Positions 43,001 to 58,000 of a DNA stretch of 64,000 nt are shown in pieces. Below the pieces are notes generated by a model. It saw only the letters and a list, made by a program, of their open reading frames with translations, was not told the DNA's origin and did not search any database. Within the stretch, counting starts at the first letter, position 1. Each line of letters starts with the position of its first letter. The position numbers and the translations under genes are program-made. This stretch comes from Atrichornis clamosus. Its lineage: Eukaryota > Chordata > Aves > Passeriformes > Menuridae. The stretch lies in NCBI GenBank assembly GCA_013400975.1, contig WBMZ01000206.1, positions 310,001 to 374,000 of the forward strand, read 5' to 3'.

Positions 43001-46000
43001 TAGCATGCAGAGCTCAGCCCTTAGTCCATGATCTGTGAATACAAAGCAACCATGCAATGTCCATGGCATGGATGATAACTTCCATGGAATCCTATCTTGG
43101 GATATCTACTTTTGTGGCTGATAGAAAAGCCAAGGCAGTCCTGTCCTGTCATGCACTCGCATGGCCACAACAGCTTTCAGTAAGTTCTGATTTAGATACA
43201 TTTTCTGCCAATCAATCATCTCTTATTTGAGTTTCATGCTAGATAGCATAGCTATTGATACGTGGTGGCTCTAATGACCTAGTAAACTCTCTTGCTTGTC
43301 TCTTTCTGTACTTTGCATTATCTGAGGAAGACCACCTGTACTTTACTCATTTGAGCAAGCTGGGGGAGAAAAAAAAAGGAATGAAAAAAATGGAGCAAGA
43401 GGAAGCAGGCTTGCAGGAGAATGAACTCTTAGCTTCTGCTAAAACAGAATTCTGGTTTATTCATGTAATAGTAGATGCAATGGTTATGTGAAAGAAATCA
43501 TCTGGCATTTATGATTTTTTAAAAAAGGTCAACCTCAGCATGGTGCTCTGCAATTTAAAAACAAATGTTGTATATTAAAATGCTCTGCTTACAGGAAAAC
43601 ACGATTTCACTTGCATTTTAATGGAAGTTACAGGTGTATTGGAAGGTTTTCATTTCATCAGAGCTTCAGTAAGTGTGTCTGTCCCTGATAAAGTGCTACT
43701 TTACAATTTTTAGAGAAGGACACTTCAATGAATTACAGTAAATATTCTAATGACTCTAGACAACAGAGGATGTATTTGCTAGTGATAGAAGCACAAAATG
43801 ATCACTGAATATGAATAGCAAGAGTCTTAGGCCTCTTTTTAGAGAATTTAGGCAGGAAGCTTTGTTCAACTACATTGTCAAGAATAATAAAAATTTAATT
43901 CCCTTCTTTGAGGGAAAAGTATAATGGTAACAATTGTTGGAATTTGTAGAGATCTTAGACTTGTTCCCGCATTCAGTTATGCTACCAACTGGCTTGTTGA
44001 GAACCTTTGACTTTGATGTAGCTGTGGGAGAAAATTTCTGGAAACACTTAACAGAAACTAGAGGCATCAGATACATCTTTGCTTCACTTGCAAATGTTTT
44101 GTGCTTGAGCTTCAGGCTGATTTGTAAGTTTGATTGACTATTGTGGTAGCTTGTACTAGGAATAAATGAACAAGAAGTGAATTAAAGGCTGGTAAGTCTT
44201 TGTGAATGTATGGGATTAATTTAAGTTCATTCAAATGTTACTTTTCACTGCTTTAGCAATTTGTAAAGAAAATTTAAAATACAAATAAATCATAATTATG
44301 TACCATTCTAGCAGTCCTCTACACTGTAAAGAAGTATAAAACTGTCAAGTGTAAACGTGAATCAAGCCTGCCTGTCTCTGTAGATATTTAAAGTAGCAAC
44401 ACCTTTTTTTTTTAAAGAGAGATCAGATTGCAGCTGAGTGAAGATACATGAAAGACTGGTGTGGAGTTTGATTTTTCAGCTGATGTCTGATTTCTCTAAA
44501 GCTGCATTGGGTTTCATCTGCAGACACACATCATCTGAGAAATTTAACTCACTGCAAATGAACTTCAGTGATCTCAGATTGTACAATTTAAGAACAACTT
44601 TAGTGCCTTTTCAGTGACTGCATTGTTACGCTGTAGGTCAGATGCTGAACTGTGCTGAGCAGTCCTTTCAGTGTGTATTTACCAGCAAGTGAGATCTCAG
44701 GGTCATTGCTAGGGCTGATACCTTCAATTTCATGGAGTTGTTACACACTCCACCAGTTCTTTTCGTTGTTGCAGTTTCTGCTCCTAAGTGGACAGATCTG
44801 CAAGGGTACTGAACTGTCTGCCGTTGTAATCACACCCCTGCTTTTGGCTGAAGGCAAAGCAAAAAGCAAAGCCACTCAAACCAAACTGGATGGCTTACAG
44901 TGGGTGTCTGAGGCTGCAACCTGACAAGAGTTTTCCTTATCCCATCTGCCTGACCTTAACACTAGTAATCTCTCTCCTAAAATTCCGTTACCGTCTATAG
45001 CCCTTCCTTTTTTCTAGATAGAAGTGGGAGCAAGGGAATAGTGCTGAGCTGCAGGTCAGGCATGGAATCAGACAGTGGTGACTGCCCTTGTCATGGTATG
45101 TGCCAGTGTGGCTGAAGGCAAGTCATGTTCCCTAGCTGAAGTTTCCTCTTCCCCAGGCAGAGAATAGGGATGTTGTAGAGACAGTGCAGGTGGAAACCCT
45201 GAAGGGATGAGCCCTTTCCTTGCATGGGTAGTCTGCTGGCTGAGCTACTAGCTCTATGTTAGCAGTCAGAATGACAGCAAATATGGTAGTGAAATGTGGA
45301 AGACTGAGAAATGAAAATCAGTGTATAAAGAGAAATGTCAAATATCTGGTATGTTTTGATTTTGACAAAACTAGCATCTGTCAAAACAGTCTGAAGCTGG
45401 TGAAATCTGCCCTGGGATGATGTTAACTAGAAATGGAAAATGCCTTTCTGGGTTTTTTAATGTTAAAAGAAAAAAAAAAAAAGATTCAGCGAAATTAAAT
45501 ACAGTACCTTCTGCTGGGAAACTAAAATGTAGTTTGTCACATCTTTGTCCTACATTCCTAGACCTTTTTATGTTTTAGCACTGCAAGTACGCTGGAGGAA
45601 ATGAGCAGTGCAAATAATAATTTTTTTTTGTTTTGAATCCTATTGCAGGGGTCAGCACCATTTCTTGTCTGTGCTACAGCAGGCACAACAGTGCTGGGAG
45701 CATTTGATCCTCTGGATAAAATTTCTGATATCTGTGAAAAGCATGGCCTCTGGCTTCATGTTGATGTGAGTTTGTATACTGTGTGGTTTTGTTTAGCATT
45801 GCTTTTTTATAATTGCTATTTTACTTTGGCTGTTGATACCTCTTTTTAGAAGTTGGGCTCTAATAACTTTTTTCTCTGCATAGGGACCAGAAATACATTC
45901 TGATTTGACTCTGTTACATGTGCTGCAAAACAGCAAATAACTTGGTTCTGACAAGCAGCCAAAGCTATTTTGTTCTTGTCAGGTTATATTTCAAAATTAT

Positions 46001-49000
46001 TTAATAATCAATTTCTCCTTCTTGCTACTTTCTAAAAATGCTTTGAGAGTGATTATATACAAATATAGGTTTTGATGCTTTCCACATTCTGTTGGAGAAT
46101 AGACATATTAGAATTGTGGTGTGAGGTTTGTACAGGTTAATATAAAGGTATGTTTCGCAACCATTCATAAGTTATTCTATTTCATATTTACAGATTTGAG
46201 TTTTGTGTAAATCTCCTAACATTTTCCTAAACTGTTCAGAAGTTCTTCTTTTTTTAAAATGTCTTTGTAATTTTAGGTCTGGATTTTAAAATCCATTCAT
46301 TAATCTCTTTGGAAAAATCATTGTGCCTTTTTATTACTTAAAAGAGCTAGCTGTAAATGTATTCTACTAAAAATAGGTCACTTCCTATTTTCTAAAATTG
46401 CATTCTCTTTATAATTGCAGTGCCACAAATCCAGTGTGCCTAGATTAAAAGTCTTGGAGCAATAAGATAATCTGGAGCAGTGTTAATGGAGATTTTCAGA
46501 CTTGCTCTAAACTTCTGAAGTGTTTGTTTAATGTTGAGTAGCTAAAGAAAGATCACGTAGGCAGTGATGCTTGTTTCAAATAAATGTCTCACAGACATTA
46601 ATAAATAAAGTCACTGTGTGTGTGAGTCAAAAGAGTTTTCTTATTGACTTGGAGACAACGATGCAGAATTTAGGCCCAGTATTTAGAATGTCTGCCAAGG
46701 CTCCTCAGGGCTGTGTGCTGCTGAGAAGGACCCCTCAGATTTTTGGTAGAAGTGCAGCACTCATGTTACGTGCTAGGAACTGTCTTGTGTGTCTGTGTAT
46801 AGCTGGTGGAAAGAGGGATGTAGTTAGAATCTGTGCTGGACCTTAGGTGAGTCAAATAGATGTGGCTAGAGCCATCTCCAATGGCTGTAGGAGTAGTCTC
46901 CCTGTAGCTGAACTAAAATTAGTTTGGGATTCACCTGGGCCATATTCTGAACCATAGCCAGTGGATAGTGTTTTGAAAAGAATTAACTTCTTCCAATTTT
47001 GCCTCGCGTTAAACTAAGGTAAAAATGTCCATAGATACCTTAAAGTTAATTTTCTGTTTGAAAAATGACTGTAGTTGTCAGATGTTAATTAATTCCCAGT
47101 AGAAGAACAAATGTCCAGTAGTAAATTTACAGTCTGGAAGATGGGAGTCATGTTATGAACCTCTCGGTGGTTCTCAGAAGTTCTATCAGTATTTTTTTCT
47201 ATCTTTATCACTCTATAAAGTGTTGAGTGGATGGCTGTTTCTTTAAATTTTTTTTTAAGTTTCTAGCTGTATCTGTAGGAGAAAAGTATATGGGGAAAGA
47301 CTGAAAACTTTCCACATAAGTGGCATCAGGCATACGTGTATATACCAGTGTGCTATGGTAAAATGAGCAGGCTGTGAGTCTTAGTGTGACATTTCTTCCC
47401 TCGTAGCACCAATATAAATAGATTTACTAAAATTGTATATGAACAGGTACAGTGAGACTGGGTCTCTGCCATTCAGAAAGATTACAATAAACATGAAAAA
47501 GAATTGGATTTTTTTCTTTTTTTTTCTTAAGCAAGCTTACTTCCTTCTAGCATTATATGCAGAAATGTAATATTCTTGAAATCTTTGAGAATCCACAGTC
47601 CTCTGAAAGGCCTGGCTTCTTATTGAATGATTGGCACATTATGCAGTCTGAGTTATAACAAGTGAGAACTACTGTTTAGGCCTGCTCGAACTTTGAAGGA
47701 AAAAAGGTACGGTTCAATTAAAACAAAGAGTGAAAACAAGGTAAAGTTCTGTCTAATTTAGAACTTTTCATGTATCATTGATAGGCATCAGGATTATCTA
47801 CTGTAAATGCTCTCATGAGCTGTTACTAAGAATATCTTATATGAATGTCAGTGATGTTCTTTCCAGATTTACATTGATTTATCTCATTTCAGAATATTTT
47901 CTGATCCCCAAAATTGATACGTTTGCCTTAGGGAGACTCTTTTCATTAAATATGAAATGATAAAGCTTGTGATTCTTAGGAAGGGCAAGAGGGAGAACAC
48001 CAACATAAATTCAGTGAGCTTCAGGAAGATAAGTTTCAATAAGGTCAGAAATAGTAGATAAGTTCCCACATGGAAACAAACCAAAGAGGAAAAAGGAGTT
48101 AAGGAAAATGTTGTTTTAAGAAGATAATACCGGTAAGTCCAAACTGTCCTAGCAGTCAAGCTGTTCAACAGCCTAAGTGCAGAGGCTACAACAAGCTTGT
48201 TTTGTTCACATTACTGTATTCATACAAGCATTCCAGTTGCTTATTGTATTCTAAGCTACATCTATGATGCCTTTCTTAATAACTTGTTCTGTATCATCAA
48301 TATGCACTCAAGCTCCAGTATTTATGTATGCCATGTATTGTCTCACATAGCTTTAAATGCTGTGTATGAGTGTTTCTTCCCTGATGGTCCTGACTTTGAC
48401 CATTTTTTTTCCTATTACTAGGCCAGTAGAGAAAATCAAGTTGGACCTATTAGCCCATACTTAGGTAATTAGTTTAATCACACAGTGAACAGTGTGATTC
48501 CTGTAGTTCAGCTGTAAGTGATTTGTTGCATACGAAATACAGTACTTTTCTCATACCTTGTTACCAGCTGCATTGTGTGGGACACAGGCTGATAATATTT
48601 GTGTTTTGACCTACCCTGCATTGCTCTCAGCTAGATTTGTCATAAACAAAATGTATCAGTGTAGTTTGCTCAATCTGCCCTCCTTCTGTAGTCCCGTGGA
48701 TGGAGGAGAAGCAGTTAAATTTATTGTGTCTTTGCAAGATCTCATCAGAAACCCAGAGAAATGCACCGAGCTGCAGCTGGCAGTGAGTGAAAATCTGTCT
48801 GGAAAACCATACCCACAGAGAAGTTACCAGTGGTTCACGGAAAGGGGAAAAAATTATGAGTAGGATTCCACAAAGGTCTATCCTAGGTTAGAATTTATCT
48901 CCTATTTTCATTAAATAACTTGAATGAAACAGAACAAACTGAAAAATATGAAAATGACACAAAGCTGCTGCAAAAGGCAGTGGGAGGACAGGATTAGAAA

Positions 49001-52000
49001 TCAAAGGGATTTTGACAATTTGGAGAAAAAATGGAAAAACTAGGCTACAGTTCAATAAAGATAGAATTCTAAGCTGCAATAATCAAGTGCATAAACACAG
49101 GCTGGGGATTGTTGGCTAGAAAGCAGATCTTTAGAAAAAGATCTAGGCTTTGCAGTACTTCACAAATCAGTGATATTCAAATAGAGTTAAATATCTTTCA
49201 GAATTGAATAAAGGAGGTACATATAATGGTTCTTTCTTTCTGGTTCGTACTCCATCTTCTTTATCTAGATTGTGTCCAAATAAAAAGATACAGTTCAAGA
49301 AGGTTAAGGACCTACAGGAGAAAGATTAGAAAATAGGAAAGCAATGCAGATAAATAGAGTCATATCTAGAAATTATGACCAATGAGGATAGATGGAAAGC
49401 ACTGATGTTATTTACACTAGAAAAAACAAATACACAATACATAATAGTCTACAGATGCTTTAAAAGCTGCGGCTAAAAGAAAGGGAATAATCTGTTCCCC
49501 TGACCGCTGAAGGTGTGACAAGAGGTTTAGGACTGAGACTTTACATTAAAAATGTGTTGTTACTGTTAAATTAGGTGCTTAAGCTGTGCAGCCTCCATCA
49601 TTAGAGAGGTCTTTAAAACCAGAAAAAGCCAGCGGTTCTCAGTCTTCTTAAGTGCCTTCCCATTCATTTGGTTTTTTTGTTGGTGGTGGTTGGTGTTTTT
49701 TTGTTTGTTTTGTTGGGGTTTTTTGCCAGCCCTGGATTCCTAAGCACTGGCTCTTTAAATTGGGTAAAGAAACATGGATTACAAATTTATCTTTTAGTTC
49801 TGAGGAGATACTGAAAGGTGGAGGAGATGCCTGGACTTCCAGTGCTATCATTCCTCTCTTCTAGATCTTCAGGAGTAGTTGTTAAAGACAAAAAGTAGTG
49901 CCAACAGTGCCGTGGAGGCAGCAATTGCTGTTTGTAAATTATGAAAATCAGGAAATAGCTTAGTGGCTGTTTTGACTTTATTGAATCATAGAATGAAAAG
50001 AGTAAAATTTGTCTTTGAATAGAAAGTTCAGTTTGTCTTCCCATAACATGGCAAATTTGTACTAGCTGGAGAAACAAAGCTACAAGTGATGGTTCTGCAG
50101 GATTACCGTGGATTTTGAGGCAAATAACTTCCTACTTTAGGCCCCACCTGTAGCTTGAGCTACCCTTGTTTCAGCAAGGATGTTGTGAACATGACAATGT
50201 AAAATATTATGTCATCCATTAATGTGTGACATTAATGAGAATGATGTGTTAAGACAAGGTAATAACCTTTCGTTTCCCTTGTGAGCCTTTGCCATTCCTT
50301 CTTCCAGAAATAGCAGATTTATTCCTAATGTATGGCCTGTGAAACAAATACTGATGATAAATTCATATATCAGCTATCTCATCTTTTTATTTCAAGGGGA
50401 AAAAAAGAACAAAAGCCAAATAACATATATTCTCCATGCTTAGGTCAGGAATCTTTACATAAATGATTTTCTTTTTCTTTACGAATATATTTTTGAAGTA
50501 AGCTGAGTCCAGGTGTTTTGTGGACTGATGCCTTCTGTGTGTCTCTGAAGAGCCTTTCTTGCTTCACAGGTAGTTTGCTTAAGTATATTCTGTCTGCATG
50601 AACATTGAAAATAGTTTTATTTATTTAGCAGTCATTTCTCAAATGCACTGTATGACATGTGTAATGTTTGTATGATCTCCTCACCTTTCCGCTGTGGATA
50701 AATGTTGTTGTTTGAGAACTGAAGTTTCACAGCGCCTGATGAGTGAAGTCTGATCCTTGCAGAATTCATGAATAAGAATCACATTCAGGTTGTACAGAAA
50801 TTGAACTTACGTAATGAAAGTTTGTTGTCTGAGTTCCTTCTGTAGTCTGTGGAGAGACACATCTGCAAAAGGTGTCACCCAAAGGTGGGTGTCTAGACTA
50901 GATGGCACTCAGGAGTTTCAGTGGAGAGCTCCTCACTACAGAGAAGGCCTAAGTGACTCTTGGAGCACACATTTAGTTCTTAGATGACCTGAGGGAGATG
51001 TGATGAGTCTTAAGCCATTTTAAGGTTGTTTGGATTGCTGGTAGCAGAAATGCTGCTGTTGCCGACTCACTGATTTTGCTTTTCATATATGTGGGAAATC
51101 TGAGCCTGGATTTAACAACTGGCAGAGATTATCATTGTTCGCTGTTTCTCCTGTGAATTCCTCAGAAAGGAAATGGCTAGCAGGAAGAAGATGTGCAAAA
51201 TGGGGCTTTCTGCTCTCACTGCTTAGGTTAAGGCTGGGGGAAGCAACTCTGTTGGTATCAGGAATGAGTCTGGTTATGCAAGGACATTTCAGTTCATTGC
51301 CTTTGCTTACACAGAAGGGCCAGTCTAGTTTGTGACTTACACAGTGGCACAAACCATTGACTCCTCTATTTCAGGCATAGCCATCTTTATTTCAGTAGAT
51401 TAAACTAAAGGCAGAATTTAATCAGCTGACCACGTGGTAAACTAAGTTTTAAATGAGAAAGACACCTTTAGAAGTTACTAGTTGAAGTATTATCAAAATA
51501 ACTTTATACAAATAATATTGTATTGTCTCTGTAAATGTTCCAACAGGCTTCTTGGGGTGGCTCAGCTTTGATATCAAGGAAGCATCGCAGACTTCTTCAT
51601 GGTATCCACAGGTAGGTCAGTTTAGTTCATAGGCTCACTTACCAGGGACTGAGGTGGGAGTTGTGTGGCCTGCTGGCTTCCATAAGTGCTGCATTTTCCA
51701 AAACAGAAATTACTATTAGTTGGAGAGATTTCTGAATCTGTGGTGGGGGTGGGTGGATGGGAAATCTGATTTGTCTGCTTGTATTGTGTTTGGTCATTTT
51801 TGATTTTTTTAGTACCCATGATTATAGATGCAATTTTCACCTCCCTTTCTCCATTTATGATTTTTGCAGGGCTGATTCTGTAGCCTGGAATCCCCATAAA
51901 ATGCTGTTGGCAGGAATCCAGTGCTGTGCTCTTCTGGTGAAAGACAACTCTGTAAGTCCTCCTGACCTTTTTTTCCCTTCTTTTCTCTCTCTTTTTTTTT

Positions 52001-55000
52001 TTTTAAATTGCAGGAGGTTGTCATTGCTATAATATGAAAGTGGAAGTATTCAGAAAACACCTGCAAGTCAGTTTTACTATACTGTGTACAAAGGCTGAAT
52101 TATATTAATTTGAATTTCACCACTAAATTAATTAATAAAAGGTGAATAGGAGAGCAGGGTGAAAATGATCCAAGTCACTGAACTCACACATGGTCAAATT
52201 TTGCAGCTGGTGCCCTTGCTAGTTAACTTCTGTGCATGATTTGCATTCAGAATTGAGTATTTTGTCACCTGGGCCTGCCACACTTAAACGCCGAGCTCAT
52301 CAAAGTCTTCAGAATAGCTGTCATCCATTGGGACTGCAGCAGTGCTGCGCCTGTTTAAAGCAGGCAGAGCTCCTCTTCACCTCCCCTTACACAGGAGCAC
52401 TGGAATAGGAGAGGGATAGGAGCCAGAGCACATGCAGGTAAAGGTGCTGAGCCTTCTTTCCTCACCCTACCAGTTCTTCCTCATCAGCAGGGTGATCTAA
52501 ACTTTCCAAAAGCCGTGATAAATTTAAAGGTCTAGCAAGCAAACAAAAGAGCTTTGATCTCAAGATGCCTGCAATGTAGTAAAAATCCCTCCTTCTATCT
52601 TTGTGTCATTTTTTTATCTTAATGAAGAAACCAGTAAGAGGTCAATTATTTCAAGCTTTATTTCAAACTCAGGCCTGCTAAAACTTATGCCAATTGTCCA
52701 CCGTTAGGGGTGAGTTTTACTTTATACTCCATAAGTTGTAAATGACTGAACATCACAAAGATATGGAGCCCGTGAGGTTTGCATCACTGTTTTGTGGCCA
52801 TGGCTTGTAAATTACCTTTATAAATCTCTTCAAAACAACTGATATTTTCTATTCAGCTCCTGGGGGAAATTATCAATGTAATTTGTTACTAACTTCTGAT
52901 AGTCAGAACTGATGAGGACCAAAGAGCATAATTGCTAATCAGCACTCTCTTGGAGCTGATTGCTCTAAGTCAGGGGTGAGACATGGCAGGACTGCAAGGA
53001 GAAGTGTGTCACCTCATTTCCTTAGACTAGAGTCTGTGGGATTAAAGAGGATTAGACTTCAGGACTACTGTCCATCACTTTATCTTCATTCCAAGTTGAA
53101 AAACAAACAGAACGAAGCTGTTGACTAAGATTAATATGGTGCCTTAATTGCAGCCTTGGGAAGACTTCAGTTCTGTATTTTTAACTAATTAGGCCCAGTA
53201 CATAGATATAGCCCCAGGTAATGATTAGACTACTTGGACTGCATAGTGGAAATTTCTCCAAAAGAAAGAGGAAAGAAATAAAGAGGATTGAAATGTTTAG
53301 CTACTCTAGCATTTAGAGCCACTTCACGAACACTCTTCCAACTTCAGGGCTCTGGCAGCCTTTTTGTATTCCCCTTCCAGGCAGTGTAATGTTTGGTAAA
53401 GTGATCCTATTCCACCTCTCAACTACAGCTAGGTGATGTTGTGTTGGAAATACTTCTAGAGTTGAATCCTAGGTCATTGAGGGGTGAAAACACAAGTATT
53501 ACTCATCATAGCATCAGATCCTGTTGTGTAGTGAGACGTGCTCTGGAAAGTAGAAGATTTCTCTGCATTGTGAAGAAAGGATGTTTTACTCTGTGTCTAA
53601 TTCCTGGAAAATAGGCCCTTACTTGTTTTGTGTATGTGCCAGCGAAGTCTTTATATGCAAGCAGACACACATGCAGACTGGAGCACTTTCTTATTAACTA
53701 GCTGGAATATAAGTTCTTAAGAAAAAAAGATCAAATGCATATTTAAGACACTTTGACAGAAAAGTGTTGCTTCACTTTGATCCTCTCCATACCAGAATAG
53801 GCAGCTGAATCCAGTTTCCCGTTAAAAATGCTATTTTTGCACCAGTAAGGGAAGGGAAGAGAATGTGTATCTGTTTCTCACTTGGGAGCTTGTTCCACTG
53901 CTCCTAAAGTACATAAATACCTACGACTAAGATGAAGCACACATTCATATGTGTATTAATATATTTAAGACATTGCAGCTGGCTTGTTAGAATGAAACAT
54001 TGTATTTAAATATTTTGCTATACAGATGAAAATTAAAAAAAAGAAGATTAACTGCAGTGAAATGCTGATAAAAGAGTATCTTCCAGCCTTAGTGAAACAA
54101 AATTGGAATATTTCCAAGGAATGTAGAGATAGAAGAGAGAAATATATGTTTGACTTGATTAGAAGGGAGAAGCATTTTCACTGAAGGGAAATAGAGATTG
54201 GTTAATCCTCTGTAAAAGCTCAGATCAGTGGCTGTAGTTCTTCAGTGCTTAAATGCTTGAGAAGTGCTCAGCTATTCTTTTTTCACTGCCATGCCCTGTG
54301 TAACTTTCATGACTTCTCTAACAAGATACTGTTACTCAGAAAACACTGGTATTGCTGAGTCATCAATTTCAGTGACTATTTAAACACTAAGGACCAATAA
54401 TCTCAAAACATTGGTGAAGCCAGTTGTGGTCTTATACATTCTTAAAATGCTATGAATCAGTCTTGGGTTGTGCATACTCCCTTAGAACCACAGAGCTACT
54501 CCAATTTGTCCTTGCTGTAATCCATATCAGTGTGAATATTAGCCACATATAAATAGAGAACTACTGTTTTTCACCAGTGCCAAAGTTCTATGACTCATGA
54601 GAGTGAGTTTAGGTACTTAAGATTCAATTCCAGGTAATGAGCAGAGTTTTCATTTATTAGTTAAAAATGTAGCTAATGCAATCTCAGATTAGTACCAAAC
54701 ATAATTGATTAAGGTGATGATGGTAGCCATCTAATGTAATCTCTTCCTTATCATTAGCAATATCATAGAGATATCTAGCTCCCTGATTTCTTTCCAAGAC
54801 AGCTGCAGGAAATGCTCTATTCTCATTGCTTTTGCTTGGGTTTAGTACAATAAAGAGCTCTTTCTCACCTCTTGAAGTGAATTGTTATTGTGGCCTTTCA
54901 CACTGCACTGCTTTTGACAATTTTCAAGTATGCTATTCAAAAGGTTGTCCTTATTGCTTCAGATAAGGAAAATCAGGGAGATGCTTGTCTTGGTGGAAAA

Positions 55001-58000
55001 GATATTTTGTTAATGAAATTGAAATTCACTTTTAACTAGCAATGGAAATGGAAGGAGATCAGAAGACTTGCTGTAGGTAAGTCTGTTCAATGAGAAAAAT
55101 ATGTTGAATTATGAAACTGGAGCTCTTAATTTCAGTACCAATGACTTTTCATTAATTTATCATTAATTAGCACACACAGAAACTATCCATAGACTTCATT
55201 AAAATCAAAAGCTCTTTGAAACTTCATAGTGGACTGGGGCCTCCATGAAGATAGTATTTCCATTTTCTAAACTTTAACAGCCTGACTATAAGGCTGAGCA
55301 CTCACATTAGCCTTTGTAAAAAGGGTAGAAAGATAAAAGATGCTGAAGAAAGAAACACAAAGTTGTCAAAAGGGGCAGTTCTAAAGAAATTTTTGCAATT
55401 CTTAACAGCTGAAGCAATTCAATTACAGTGTGGAAAACTGTTGTGATCTTCTTGGGACTGAGAATGTTGAATTAGAAAGCATATTTAAAGCATATTTCTT
55501 TCCTTGATTTTTTTTCTTCTGCTTTTCCATCATTTGACTAGGAAAATTGAGATGACGCTGTCTTTCCTTCTTTTCCCTTCTCTTCTCCACCTTTCTTCTG
55601 GAATATCTCTTTCTTTCTCACAAAGGATTTTTGTTTCTTTTCCTGTCTGCCCTAGTGACATGCTGGAGGATGTCACTGTATTTGCCCCTGGAGATTCATA
55701 GTAGGCAGTATCTTAAGCAGAATTTTTTGAGTAAGATAAGCAGATGGAAAAGGATCATGAAGGCAACAGGCATTGTCAGCTTCAGAAGCACCAAAACAGT
55801 AGGATAGTACCTGCCTTTATTTATTTTTTTCTTTTTAACGAAATATGTTCCCAGGAATTTGAGTTCACTCAGGGCCGTTGAACTATTTGTTGTTGCACTT
55901 TCACTCTAGAGCACTTGTTTTTAAACTGTAATTCTGCAGCTGTACTGTGATCGTAAGTGAACTTCTCAGTCCTTCTAGAACAGTGCCAGCTGCTTTTTGG
56001 TTTCTTGTGGCAAACAATGGTTATTATTTGTCAGATGACAGGCATGAGGGGAACTACTGTTTTGTGATGCCCTCTATTGTGCAGCTGCATTGCATTCTGA
56101 TAAGGCAGAAGATAGTTATACATTGATCAACCCTGCTGTACACTCACTGCAGAAACACTGCAAAATTTTAAGTCAGGAAGAGACAAAGCAATTAAATTAG
56201 TGGATGTTGCTGCCTTTTTTTTTTTTTAAAGTTCATGTCTAGTAAACTTGTTTTTCTCCTGAAAGTAGAGGTATGGAGATCTAAATGGATAGAGCACAAT
56301 GGCTTGACAGAATGACTCCTGTTTCTTGTTGTGCAGCTGCTAGCCGGAGAATATAAATCTGCAAAAAAACCTGTAAAGTGTGGGTACCTCAGTGCTTGAC
56401 TATTCCGTGGTTTCTAATGTCATCTTCCTGCCTTTCTTTATCTGAGAAATTTGAAAAGTAGGTGTGAGAATCTTATATGCTTGAAAACACTGTGCCCAGC
56501 ATTGGCTTTCCAGCTATGGCTACCCTGTGCTGCAGCTGCACATTATCACTCTGCAAAGGGAGAGCAGACACTGGCTCTTTTTTTTCCCCAAGCTGTCACA
56601 TAAGCTGTCTTTTTACAAGGCTGAATGTGTTGGTCCTGTGACTAAAGAGTTGAGACCAAATTCTCTGTACTTTTCTCAAACCGATATTGCAAGAGGATTG
56701 TGTAACCCTTACAGAAGATGTGGAGAAACCTTTGGTGGTGTTCTCCTTTTGTGCTCTACAAATAGTTGTGTAGGTGGGGTTTTTGTTTGCTTTTCTTTTG
56801 TGGAGGGAATTGAAAAGTCAAGGAGAGAGGCAGAGTTATTCTGTGTATGCTAGTGGATTAATTATCTTTTGAGGGTTTTTTTTTGTCTTGACCTTTTTTC
56901 TCCATTTTATTGCCAGTCCCAAAGTTATAAGTAGGGTATTGTAATGTAACGCCGTTGTGCAAATATGACACTTGGATTAAGAATTCTGTCAAACACTGTC
57001 CGCCATTTCAAAATCAGACTTGCAGCAGATGCAGAGAAAAGGATGAAATGTGAAATGCTTTTTCTGTTGGTTCAAATTGAAGAGTGATATTGAATTGGAA
57101 AATGAGTTGTGCCTTTCTGTTTAGCACTGACAAATTGACAGCATTTTCTGTCTCCTGGGCGCTTTGTAGGGCCACCCTCATCTGTGCTTTTGCGACCTGC
57201 TTGCTGCCAGCCCTTCTCTCTACTTCACAGTATTGCAGAGTATGTTACAATATTTCATTCTTCAGCCAATGGACACTCCTATGTCTCTTCTCTTCCTCTG
57301 CACCTTTAAATCTATAACAGCTTCTGTGCTTTCTGTGTCCCAGCCTTGTTCTCTGCTGGAACTTGCCACGTGACTCATTAATCTTTGTCTGTTTTCTGCT
57401 GCTCACCTCTGCCCAGGTTGCCTCTCAGAAGCTGGAGGCTGGAGATTGCTGAATGAAAATAATTTTATTAACAAACCATGATCAGCGTATGTGAAAGTAT
57501 CTTTCCTTAGGTTTATTTTCAAATGTTAAATTTTTCTGAACTGTGAAAGAGAAAAGAATTAGGTTGTATTAATCTCCTTGTGGTTTTTGTGCTCAAACAG
57601 TCAGATAGCCTATGTTAAATCCACAGTGACTACTTGCTGGTAAGGGCTAAGCATTTATTTCTTGGGGCTAAAATCTTACCTAGCTGCAAATAACCAAAGC
57701 AGGAATTGATTGAACCATTTGTGAACATGTGGGAAGCTCCTTACGGGCTGTTCTTGAGCATGGTGCTTATAATACCAAGATTGTGGGTTCAGTGTATGGG
57801 CCATTCACTTGAGTTGGACTCAGTGATCCCTGTGGGTCCCTTCCAACTTAGAATATTCTGTGATTCAGCATTTTAAAGACTGAGTAGTGTACATAGGGGT
57901 CTCCTTCTTCTCCCTCTTTCCCTTCCATATATGTCTTAGGGCAGCTATTTCTGTGGTACCCACTCCCATGGTTTCTTGAAATCTGAGTCAAAATTCTTCT

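Larger units (their letters stand above)
45766..51546 (+). other. GADL1: GADL1 intron 9 (5.8 kb)
   Basis: Donor GTGAGT, acceptor CAACAG. It contains an ancient CR1/L3-like relic (48866-49622) and a G/T-rich low-complexity tract (49665-49728). Otherwise nothing recognisable. Confidence 0.75.

Noticed and set aside
43255..43491. 78-codon ORF in intron 8
   Set aside because: Low-complexity Lys/Glu-rich stretch inside a GADL1 intron; no homology recognised.
57731..57805. tRNA-Ile gene
   Set aside because: The D-arm/A-box side is damaged, part of the B box is lost, the cloverleaf cannot be completed, and it is fused to a CR1 tail; it is a SINE head.
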